From Streptomyces venezuelae (lineage in GTDB: Bacteria > Actinomycetota > Actinomycetes > Streptomycetales > Streptomycetaceae): a DNA stretch of 64,000 nucleotides. The notes below the pieces were generated by a model, which did no database searches, was not told the origin of the DNA, and worked only from the letters and a program-made list of their open reading frames with translations. The DNA is taken from NCBI RefSeq assembly GCF_008642375.1, contig NZ_CP029194.1, forward strand, positions 5,511,001-5,575,000, in the 5' to 3' direction. Shown here piece by piece: positions 33,419 through 40,583 of this stretch (the first letter of the stretch is position 1; every line of letters starts with the position of its first letter). Both the position numbers and the translations under genes were made by a program.

Positions 33419-34449
33419 GAGGCCCGCTCCCCGCGTGCGAGGACCCCGCGCAGCAGCTGTACGGCCCCGAACAGCACGACCAGGACGACGAGCATCGCCC
33501 AGGCGATGGCCGCGGCCCGCCCCAGATGCAGGTTCACCCAGCCCTGCTCGTACAGATAGAGCCCCAGCGTCTGGAACTGGTGGTCCGCCCCGCCCGAGGC
33601 CCCCGCGCCGCTGCCGAACAGCAGCGGCTCACCGAAGAGCTGGGTCGCGCCGATCGTCGAGACCAGCGCCGTGAAGAGGATCGCGGGCCGCAGCCCGGGC
33701 AGCGTCACGTGCAGGAACTGGCGCCACCGCGAGGCCCCGTCGAGCGCCGCCGCCTCGTACAGCTCGCGCGGGACCGTCTGCATCGCCGCCAGGTAGATGA
33801 GCGCGTTGTAGCCGGTCCAGCGCCAGACGACGATCGACGACACCGCGAGCTTCGACGCCCACGGACCGTTCTGCCAGTCCACCGGGGCGAGCCCGGCCAC
33901 CCCCAGGGCCCAGTTGGCCATGCCGTTGTCCCGCCCGTAGAACAGCGCGAAGACCAGGGTCGCGGCGGCGACCGAGGTGGCGTACGGGGCCAGCGCCACG
34001 ACCCGGAAGAGGCCCCGGCCCCGCAGCCGCACGTCGAGGAGATGCGCCACGCCGAGCGCGAGCAGCAGCTGCGGGACGGTGGAGAGGACCCCGATGACGA
34101 CGGTGTTCACCAGGGCGTTCCAGAAGAACGCGTCGTCGAGCAGCCGCGCGTAGTTGTGCAGCCCCACCCACTCCGCCTCGGCGGGCGCGGTCAGTTCGAC
34201 CCGGTGCAGCGAGGTCCAGGCGGTGGCGACCAGCGGGAAGACCCCGAAAGCCCCGAAGAAGAGGAAGAAGGGCGCGACGAGCGCGTAGGGGGCCCCACGG
34301 GACCCGACAGGGGTACGGCGGGCCGCGCCCCGCCCCCCGAGGTCCGCGCGACGGCCGGTGACGTCCCGGGTGTCGCGCGCACGGAGACCGGCTCCGGTCC
34401 CCGGGGCCGGCGGGTCCGCCGGGCCCGTCGGTGTGCGTGTCTCCGTCAC
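33415..34449 (-). CDS. Carbohydrate ABC transporter permease, MalF-like
   Basis: 344 aa from GTG 34449, seven nucleotides after the binding-protein stop. A cytoplasmic N-terminal extension (about 1-50) is followed by six membrane segments and an EAA loop (LYEAAALDGASRWRQFLHVTLP, with the key EAAALDGA). GSGAGASGGADHQFQTLGLY near the end fits an extracytoplasmic loop. It is the second gene of the three-gene importer operon. Confidence 0.92.
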   Translation of the reverse strand: MTETRTPTGPADPPAPGTGAGLRARDTRDVTGRRADLGGRGAARRTPVGSRGAPYALVAPFFLFFGAFGVFPLVATAWTSLHRVELTAPAEAEWVGLHNYARLLDDAFFWNALVNTVVIGVLSTVPQLLLALGVAHLLDVRLRGRGLFRVVALAPYATSVAAATLVFALFYGRDNGMANWALGVAGLAPVDWQNGPWASKLAVSSIVVWRWTGYNALIYLAAMQTVPRELYEAAALDGASRWRQFLHVTLPGLRPAILFTALVSTIGATQLFGEPLLFGSGAGASGGADHQFQTLGLYLYEQGWVNLHLGRAAAIAWAMLVVLVVLFGAVQLLRGVLARGERAS

Positions 34450-34456
34450 CCCGGCC

Positions 34457-35797
34457 TCACCGGTCCAGCGCGTTGTCGATCGCCTTCATCGCGGCCCGCC
34501 AGGCCGACTCCGGCGAGCGGCCCGTCTGGTCGACCTGGAGCATGCCGACGTCGGCCAGGGTCTGAGCGACCAGGGCGTCCTTCGGGCCGACAGGGGCTCG
34601 GGGGACGCCCCGGGCCGCCGCGGCGAAGATCTCGCCGACCGGGGCGTCGCCGAAGTACGGGTGCCGGGCGTCCGCGACCGCCGGGAGCGCGTACGCCGCC
34701 GAGGCGCTCGGGAAGCTCCCGCGCCGCTCGAAGAGCACCGCCTGCTGCGCCGGGGCCGTCAGCCAGGCCGCGAGCCGTGCCGCCTCGGCGCGGTGCCGCC
34801 CGGCGGACGGCACGACGAGGAACGAACCGCCCCAGTTGCCGGGCCGGGGCGCCGCGGCCACGTCCCACCGGCCGCGCCCGGCGGGGCCCGCCTTGTCCTG
34901 GATGTAGCCGAGCATCCAGGCCGGGCACGCCACCGTGGCGAAGGTGCCGTTGGCGAAGGCCTGGTCCCAGCCGGGCGTGAACTGCTGGAGCCGGGCCGTG
35001 AGTCCCTGCCGGGCGAACTCGGCCGCGAGGTCCCAGGCCTCCCGCACGGCCGGGTTGACCGCCACGATCAGCTCGCCCCGCTCGTCGTAGTAGCGGAGCG
35101 CCGCACTGCCGGTGACCGCCGCCATCACCCCGGACGCGGAGTCGGTGAAGGCCGTGCCCTCCGGGGCCCGCTCGCGGTAACGGACCCCGGCCGCCAGGTA
35201 CTTGCGCCAGTCCCCGGCCCACAGCCGCCCGACCGCGCCCCGCTCGGTGGGCAGTCCGGCCCGGGCGAAGAGGTCCTTGCGGTAGCAGACGGCCTGCGGC
35301 CCGATGTCGGTGCCGAGCGCGAACGTGCGCCCGTCGGGGGCGGTGCCCTGCGCCCACTTCCACGGCAGGAAGGCGCCCGGGTCGACCCCGGGGACGGTGC
35401 CGAGCGCGTCGAGCCGGCCCGCCTGTGTGGCGAGGACCTCGGCGATGTTGCCGACCTCGACGGCCTGGACGTCGGCGAGGCCGGAGCCGGCGGTGAGGTG
35501 GGTGAGCAGCTGCGGGTAGTAGACGTCGTTGCGGGTGAGGGCGGTCTGCCGGACCGCGATGTCCGGATGGAGCCGCATGTACGTGTCGTAGAGCCCGGCC
35601 TCCTGGAGGCCGAACGTGCCGAACACCCCGACGGTGAGCGTGATCCGCCGCCCGCTCCCGTCCACCGGCTCCCGTGCCGGGACGCCCGCCCCGGGCGGCG
35701 GGGCGGGGTCGGTCGCGCAGCCGCCGGAGAGCACCGCGCCCAGGAGGAGGGCGAGGACGAGTGCGACGACGGGCCCGTGCCTCCTCCTGCTCCCCAT
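34457..35797 (-). CDS. Extracellular sugar-binding lipoprotein of ABC importer
   Basis: 446 aa from ATG 35797. A signal peptide with lipobox LSGGC (about residues 22-26) anchors the protein outside the membrane. Family 1 solute-binding features include YPQLLTHLTAGSGLADVQAVEVGN-type segments, GTAFTDSASGVMAAV, FANGTFATVACPAW and GGSFLVVPSAG. The substrate is not readable; xylo-, cello- or chito-oligosaccharides are all plausible. It heads the operon with the two permeases. The promoter lies in 35798-35923, before the tRNA-His terminator. Confidence 0.9.
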   Translation of the reverse strand: MGSRRRHGPVVALVLALLLGAVLSGGCATDPAPPPGAGVPAREPVDGSGRRITLTVGVFGTFGLQEAGLYDTYMRLHPDIAVRQTALTRNDVYYPQLLTHLTAGSGLADVQAVEVGNIAEVLATQAGRLDALGTVPGVDPGAFLPWKWAQGTAPDGRTFALGTDIGPQAVCYRKDLFARAGLPTERGAVGRLWAGDWRKYLAAGVRYRERAPEGTAFTDSASGVMAAVTGSAALRYYDERGELIVAVNPAVREAWDLAAEFARQGLTARLQQFTPGWDQAFANGTFATVACPAWMLGYIQDKAGPAGRGRWDVAAAPRPGNWGGSFLVVPSAGRHRAEAARLAAWLTAPAQQAVLFERRGSFPSASAAYALPAVADARHPYFGDAPVGEIFAAAARGVPRAPVGPKDALVAQTLADVGMLQVDQTGRSPESAWRAAMKAIDNALDR

Positions 35798-35923
35798 GCG
35801 CCCCGACCGTAGTGCGGCTCCGTCCGGGCGGCGGGGGACAGCTCGCCGGGCCGCGCGGAATCCACCCGCCCGCACCAGTCGTCCGGCGGCAGCGGGGCGT
35901 CCTTCACCTGTTCCTGGACACGA

Positions 35924-35963
35924 GAAAGGCCCCGATTCGCGTCTCCGCAAATCGGGGCCTTTC
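35924..35963. terminator. Terminator downstream of tRNA-His
   Basis: A 14-bp perfect stem (35924-35937 with 35950-35963) with a 12-nt loop lies between the tRNA-His 3' end and the promoter of the ABC importer operon. Confidence 0.85.
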
Positions 35964-35972
35964 CCCTGAAAG

Positions 35973-36046
35973 GGTGAGTAACGGGACTCGAACCCGCGAC
36001 ATCCTGGACCACAACCAGGTGCTCTACCATCTGAGCTATACCCACC
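35973..36046 (-). tRNA. tRNA-His (anticodon GTG)
   Basis: The minus strand reads acceptor GTGGGTA pairing with TACTCAC (one G-U), an encoded G-1 opposite discriminator C, anticodon arm CCTGG-TTGTGGT-CCAGG with anticodon GTG, and T-loop GGGTTCGAGTCCC. No CCA is encoded. Confidence 0.96.
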
Positions 36047-36086
36047 ACGACCGGTTCTCGGGGGCTTCCCCGACCGGCCGAGAAGA

Positions 36087-36112
36087 AGTCTACAGGGTTC
36101 CGAGGGGTGCTC
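36087..36112 (-). promoter_or_regulatory. Promoter of tRNA-His
   Basis: On the minus strand TAGACT (36087-36092) is a -10-like box 40 nt before the tRNA. GAGCACCCCTC (36102-36112) stands at the same 8-nt spacing as in front of tRNA-Lys copies 1 and 2. Confidence 0.55.
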
Positions 36113-36157
36113 GCGCCCACGTTTCCCGGAGGGGGTTCCGCGGGCGCGAGCGGGCGG

Positions 36158-36760
36158 TCATTCGGCCGGTACGACGTGCTTGGCGGCGATCCGCTTCGCG
36201 GTCTCCGAGTCGGGGCCGGGCTGCGGGACGAAGACCGCCTCGCGGTAGTAGCGCAGTTCCGCGATGGACTCGCGGATGTCGGCGAGTGCCCGGTGGTTGC
36301 CGTTCTTCTCCGGACTGTTGAAGTACGCCCTCGGGTACCAGCGGCGAGCCAGCTCCTTGACCGAGGAGACATCGACGATCCGGTAGTGCAGGTGGCTCTC
36401 CAGGGCAGGCATGTCCCGGGCGAGGAAGCCGCGGTCCGTGGAGACCGAGTTCCCGCACAGCGGCGCCTTGCCGGCTTCCTTGACGTGCTCGCGGATGTAC
36501 GCGAGGACCTGGGCCTCCGCGTCGGCGAGCGTGGTGCCGTCGGCGAGCGCGTCGAGGAGCCCCGAGGAGGTGTGCATCTGGCGCACGATCTCCGGCATGG
36601 TCTCCAGCGCCGCGTCCGGCGGGCGGATCACGATGTCCACCCCGTCGCCGAGCACGTTCAGTTCCGAGTCGGTGACCAGCGCGGCCACCTCGATGAGTGC
36701 GTCGTCCGTCAGCGAGAGCCCGGTCATCTCGCAGTCGATCCACACCATGCGATCGTTCAT
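36158..36760 (-). CDS. orn: Oligoribonuclease
   Basis: 200 aa, the usual Orn length. DEDDh exonuclease motifs: Asp9/Glu11 in MVWIDCEMTGL, NSVSTDRGFLARDMP, and KNGNHRALADIRESI with the catalytic His and Asp. It degrades 2-5-nt RNAs and pGpG, the last step of RNA decay and c-di-GMP turnover. In Streptomyces ornA lies next to adpA and affects aerial mycelium formation; the same order is present here. A strong hairpin separates it from adpA. Confidence 0.97.
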   Translation of the reverse strand: MNDRMVWIDCEMTGLSLTDDALIEVAALVTDSELNVLGDGVDIVIRPPDAALETMPEIVRQMHTSSGLLDALADGTTLADAEAQVLAYIREHVKEAGKAPLCGNSVSTDRGFLARDMPALESHLHYRIVDVSSVKELARRWYPRAYFNSPEKNGNHRALADIRESIAELRYYREAVFVPQPGPDSETAKRIAAKHVVPAE

Positions 36761-36830
36761 GCGTCCACCTTAGGGGGTGTCTTGCCGATCATGCCGGGCC
36801 CGCAGGGGTCCGGCCCCCGGATACGGCCGA

Positions 36831-36863
36831 CGGGCGCCCGGGGGAGGTGTCCCCGGGCGCCCG
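36831..36863. terminator. Terminator between adpA and orn
   Basis: A 13-bp GC stem, CGGGCGCCCGGGG (36831-36843) with its complement (36851-36863), lies downstream of the adpA stop. It should limit read-through into orn. A second short GC hairpin may lie at 36794-36820. Confidence 0.75.
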
Positions 36864-36908
36864 CCGGTCCTGCGGTGCGCCGCTTGTGGCCGCGCTGGTC
36901 GTTGTCCC

Positions 36909-38075
36909 CTAGGGCGCGCTGCGCTGGCCCGGCAGCGAGGGACGGCCGGGAGCGTAGACGTCCACGTGGGGCTTCCCCGCGTCGAGCGGGGAGGCCGGGC
37001 GCCGCATGCCCGCGGCGACCTGGACGGGCACCTGGTCGAGCACCGCCGTGGCGGACTCGCCCTGCGGGCGCCTGGCCCGGTACGCCGCCCGGTAGGCGGC
37101 CGGCGAGGAGCCGAGCTGCCGCCGGAAGTGACCGCGCAGCGCCACCGGGGACCGGAAGCCGCACCTGCCCGCGACCTCGTCGACCGAGTAGTCGGAGGTC
37201 TCGAGCAGCCGCTGCGCCTGGAGCACCCGCTGCGTGATCAGCCACTGGAGCGGGGCGGAGCCCGTCAGCGAGCGGAACCGGCGGTCGAAGGTCCGCCGTG
37301 ACATGTACGCGCGCGCGGCCAGGGTCTCCACGTCGAACTGCTCGTGGAGGTGCTCCAGCGCCCAGGCGACGACCTCGGCCAGCGGGTCGGCGCCGATCTC
37401 CTCTGGTAAAGACCTGTCGAGGTAGCGCTCCTGACCGCCGCTGCGCCGCGGCGGGACGACCAGCCGGCGCGCCAGCGCGCCCGCGGCCTCGGTGCCGTGG
37501 TCGGTCCGCACGATGTGCAGACACAGATCGATTCCGGCCGCGGTGCCGGCGGAGGTGAGGACGTCGCCGTCGTCGACGAAGAGCTCCCGCGGGTCCACAT
37601 GGACCGACGGATAGCGCTTCGCGAGCGTCGGCGCGTACATCCAGTGTGTCGTCGCCGGGCGGCCGTCGAGCAGCCCCGCGGCGGCGAGGACGAAGGCCCC
37701 GGTGCACAGGCCGACGATCCGCGCGCCCTCCTCATGGGCGCGGCGCAGCGCTTCGAGCGCCTCCGGTGGCGGCGGCGAGGTGATCGACCGCCAGGCCGGC
37801 ACCACGACGGTGCCCGCGCGGCCGATGGCCTCCAGGCCGTACGGCGCGGTGAGTTCGAGGCCGCCGGTGGTACGCAGCGGACCGTCCTCGCCGGCGCAGA
37901 CGAGCAGCCGGTAGCGGGGCACGCCCGCGTCCTGCCGGTCGATGCCGAAAACGGAGAGCGGGATGGAGCTCTCGAAGATGGGGCCGCCACTGAACAGCAG
38001 CACCGCGACGACTTCGCGGCGGCGGCGTCCGGACAGCTTCCGTGCGACCTCCGGTACGGCGGAGTCCTGGCTCAT
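36909..38075 (-). CDS. adpA: AdpA, AraC/GlxA-type master regulator of differentiation
   Basis: 388 aa. An N-terminal DJ-1/PfpI-like dimerisation domain (about 20-190; VAVLLFSGGPIFESSIPLSV, IVGLCTGAFVLAAAGLL) is followed by an AraC DNA-binding domain (about 240-335; ETLAARAYMSRRTFDRRF, DYSVDEVAGRCGFRSPVALRGHFRR). Codon 223 (Leu in DRSLPEE) is TTA at 37407-37409, the bldA-dependent codon known from adpA in S. griseus and S. coelicolor. The gene is next to orn as in those species. It would activate hundreds of genes for aerial growth, secreted proteases and antibiotics. The long upstream region fits complex control. Confidence 0.96.
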   Translation of the reverse strand: MSQDSAVPEVARKLSGRRRREVVAVLLFSGGPIFESSIPLSVFGIDRQDAGVPRYRLLVCAGEDGPLRTTGGLELTAPYGLEAIGRAGTVVVPAWRSITSPPPPEALEALRRAHEEGARIVGLCTGAFVLAAAGLLDGRPATTHWMYAPTLAKRYPSVHVDPRELFVDDGDVLTSAGTAAGIDLCLHIVRTDHGTEAAGALARRLVVPPRRSGGQERYLDRSLPEEIGADPLAEVVAWALEHLHEQFDVETLAARAYMSRRTFDRRFRSLTGSAPLQWLITQRVLQAQRLLETSDYSVDEVAGRCGFRSPVALRGHFRRQLGSSPAAYRAAYRARRPQGESATAVLDQVPVQVAAGMRRPASPLDAGKPHVDVYAPGRPSLPGQRSAP

Positions 38076-38484
38076 GACGCTAAGCCCCCCTCGGTGTTCG
38101 CGTCTCCCTGGTCGTGTCGCTCCTGCACGTTTCCCCTCGGTTTTGCACGAGACCCCAGTCTTCGGTACCCATGATCGAATCTACTGTGTCCCGTGGCGCC
38201 GGCGTGACAAGTTCTCCATCCGGTGGATTGTCGACAAGGCCACTTGGCGCGAAGCGATCGATCGCGAAGCGTTCCACCTGACGGCCGCCGGGGGAAGGGG
38301 TGGCGCCGCGAAGGCCCCGTGAGTGTGGGGTGTGGGGCCTTGTGCCGGGGTTCCGGGGGCCTTGGGTGCCGGGGTTGGCCAACCGTTCCGCCAAGGACTC
38401 GCCGAGGAATGGAAGTTGGCTGAAAACATATGGGCTCGGGTGTGCGAACCTGTCAACTCGGAGGGGGTTCGATGCGTCCCCGGC
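38076..38484. other. 409-bp adpA upstream region rich in palindromes
   Basis: GCGATCGATCGC (38254-38265) is a perfect 12-bp palindrome flanked by direct repeats GCGAAGCG. GGTTGGCCAACC (38373-38384) is another. GTGCCGGGGTT occurs at 38342 and 38366. TGGCGCGAAG (38245-38254) matches 9 of 10 positions of the AdpA site TGGCSNGWWY, so self-control is possible. No convincing small gene is seen. Confidence 0.5.
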
Positions 38485-38871
38485 TCAGTTCCGGCGCCTG
38501 GTTCGTACGGTTTCGGCCCGTAGTCCGCGCTCGGAGCGCCGCAGCAGCACCCGGCACACCGCCGTCACCGTGACGAGCCCCAGCGCGGTTCCGGCGGCCC
38601 CGCCGAGCGAGGTGCCGTAGACGACGAGCACCACGGGGACGAGGACGCAGCAGAAGGCCGCCCACCGGACGACGTCGTCGGCCGGGTCCACGGTTCCCGC
38701 CCCGCCCGCTCCCCACTCCCGGTCCGGGCCCGCGGAGACGGTCGCGGAGGAGCCCGCGGGGGCGGCGGGTGCCCGGCGGCGGCCGCGCGGCGAGCCGAGC
38801 GCGGCGGCGGGGACGGTGACGGGGGCGGAGCCGGTGGAGGTCTGGCCGGCGGCGGTCGATGGTGCGGGCAC
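38485..38871 (-). CDS. Small membrane protein upstream of adpA
   Basis: 128 aa from GTG 38871, with GGGAGA upstream. An Ala/Gly/Arg-rich N-terminal region (about 1-60) is followed by two adjacent membrane segments (about 65-107; WAAFCCVLVPVVLVVYGTSL, then GTALGLVTVTAVCRVLL). It ends with an Arg-rich cytoplasmic tail. No known family is recognised. It is transcribed toward adpA, so read-through into the adpA leader is possible. Confidence 0.7.
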   Translation of the reverse strand: MPAPSTAAGQTSTGSAPVTVPAAALGSPRGRRRAPAAPAGSSATVSAGPDREWGAGGAGTVDPADDVVRWAAFCCVLVPVVLVVYGTSLGGAAGTALGLVTVTAVCRVLLRRSERGLRAETVRTRRRN

Positions 38872-39213
38872 GGGCGGTCTCCCTACGACGGTGGGCTGGA
38901 CCTGTGGCAACGAGGAGCGGAACCTTCCGGTCACTGTGGGTGGCGCCCGTTTGGCCCCCGTACGGACGCCTGTAGGACACAACCGGCATTGCCAGATCGC
39001 GAACCCCTCGGGCATGCTCCCTGGAACGCCGCGCACAGCGGGGCGTACGCCGGGGAGTGGCACGGCGGGCTCTGGGCAGGAGAGGAGTGTCGCCGTACCC
39101 TTGGGGGTATGGGCTTGGGAAGATGATTCCCGGACACAGCTCCGCCGCCACCCGTTGTTCCGTCCCCCCTTTCCCCGTCCCTTCCCACGAGGACTCTCTT
39201 CGCCGAGACACCG
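38872..39213. other. 342-bp divergent intergenic region
   Basis: It holds promoters for the small membrane protein and the universal stress protein. Near the latter I see TACCC-TTG-GGGGTA (39097-39110) and GGGAA-GATGA-TTCCC (39117-39131). Neither matches a site I can name. Confidence 0.4.
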
Positions 39214-39735
39214 ATGGCCGGTCACGAATTCCCCGAACCCGCGGACCGCAAGCGCGTCGCCGACTCCACGGTCGACCCCCTCGCGGTGGAACAGCCACGC
39301 CATGCCTGCGACCCGGCCTTCCGGCACGGGGTGGTCGTCGGCTTCGACGGCTCCATGTCCAGTGAGCGAGCCCTCGCGTACGCCATCGGCATGGCCCGCC
39401 GCTCCGGCTCCGGCCTGATCATCGTGCACGTGGCCAACCGGCTGCCCACCACGGTGTGGGCCGGCTGCGAGCCGCCGGTCTTCGTCGACGTACCGGATCA
39501 CCGCACCGAGGTCCTCGGTCTCGAGCTGGCCTGCGCCGAGCACCTCTCCGAGGTGCCGTGGATCCTCGTCGAGCGCGGCGGCGACATCTGCCACGAGCTG
39601 GAGGAGGTCGGCCGCGAGTACTCGGCCGACGCGATCGTGGTCGGCTCCACGCACGGGATCGTCGGGCGGATCTTCGGCTCGGTCGCCGGCCGCCTGGCGC
39701 GCCGCGCCCAGCGGCCCGTGATCGTCATCCCGTGA
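39214..39735 (+). CDS. Universal stress protein (UspA family)
   Basis: 173 aa from ATG 39214. After a polar N-terminal extension (about 1-38) a single Usp domain reads GVVVGFDGSMSSERALAYAI, LIIVHVANRLP, ICHELEEVGREYSADAIVVG and the ATP-binding GSTHGIVGRIFGSVAGRLAR, ending PVIVIP. The G-2x-G-9x-G(S/T) motif is close to intact, so ATP binding is likely. It is probably a cytoplasmic stress or dormancy protein. The ribosome site is weak. Confidence 0.9.
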   Translation: MAGHEFPEPADRKRVADSTVDPLAVEQPRHACDPAFRHGVVVGFDGSMSSERALAYAIGMARRSGSGLIIVHVANRLPTTVWAGCEPPVFVDVPDHRTEVLGLELACAEHLSEVPWILVERGGDICHELEEVGREYSADAIVVGSTHGIVGRIFGSVAGRLARRAQRPVIVIP

Positions 39736-39890
39736 TCGTCGTTCCGTAAGCGGCTCTGCTCCCCAACTGGCGTTCCCTGGCCATAATTTCGGCCTTCCTC
39801 AGGTGAATTGTGTGCTTGTGAAGGGTAGATAAGGCTCACCGGATCACAGCAGCTCACGCAGCTCGACTGCTCTCCTGAAGGGAGCCCGCC

Positions 39891-40451
39891 GTGGACAACG
39901 AAGTCGCCGCGGGAAACAGCACCTCCACTCTCGGCAACCTCGCACTCGGACTGACCCTGCTGGCCTTCGGGCTGGGCGGGACGGGTGTCATCGACAACGT
40001 CGCGGCAGCGGATGCCGCAGGCCTCGCCACCTGGGTCGGCGGGGTCACGCTCTTCCTCGTCGGACTGCTCGCCCTCCGCGCCGGCAGCACCGGTGAGGGC
40101 ACGGCGTACGCGGCGCTCGGCGCCTTCTGGTTCACCTGGGGGACCGCCGTCGGCGGCGGGGCCTCGGCGGACGCCGTGGGGCTCTTCATGCTCCTGTGGG
40201 CGCTCCTCGCGCTCACCCTGACCATGGCGGCGTCGGGGAGCGGCCTGTTCGGACAGGGTGTGTACGGGCTGCTGTTCGTCGCCACGCTGCTCATCGGCAT
40301 CGGCGCGCTGGCCGACAACGGCGGCCTGGCGAAGGCGGGCGGCTGGGTCGCGGCCGTCGGCGGGCTCCTCGCCTGGTACGGCGCCACGGCCGCGGTGGCG
40401 GGCTGGCCGACGGCGCTCCGGCGCACGGCGAGCGCCCCTGCCGCGGGGTGA
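39891..40451 (+). CDS. GPR1/FUN34/YaaH-family membrane protein (acetate/succinate transporter type)
   Basis: 186 aa from GTG 39891, with GAAGGGAG upstream. Six hydrophobic helices are evident. The family motif near the start is degenerate (GNLALGLTLLAFGL instead of NPAPLGL), and FWFTWGTA corresponds to the conserved aromatic helix. Family members move acetate, succinate or ammonium. The altered motif leaves the substrate open. It converges with glmS across a strong terminator. Confidence 0.8.
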   Translation: MDNEVAAGNSTSTLGNLALGLTLLAFGLGGTGVIDNVAAADAAGLATWVGGVTLFLVGLLALRAGSTGEGTAYAALGAFWFTWGTAVGGGASADAVGLFMLLWALLALTLTMAASGSGLFGQGVYGLLFVATLLIGIGALADNGGLAKAGGWVAAVGGLLAWYGATAAVAGWPTALRRTASAPAAG

Positions 40452-40464
40452 CGGCAGAGGAAGT

Positions 40465-40510
40465 GAAAGAGGTCCCTGCCGCACCTGGGTGTGCGGCAGG
40501 GACCTCTTTC
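40465..40510. terminator. Strong bidirectional terminator
   Basis: A perfect 20-bp stem (40465-40484 with 40491-40510), a 6-nt loop, and flanking A/T residues on both sides give a symmetrical terminator for the GPR1/FUN34 gene and glmS. Confidence 0.92.
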
Positions 40511-40583
40511 GTGTCCGGTCGAACGCCGGGGGACAGGCCCGGCGGGCGCGGCGTCGGGGGGACAGGCCCCGACGCCGTACCGA

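Noticed and set aside
38181..38456. Small open frames in the adpA upstream region
   Set aside because: No ribosome sites, proline/arginine-rich random sequence; the area is better explained as regulatory DNA.
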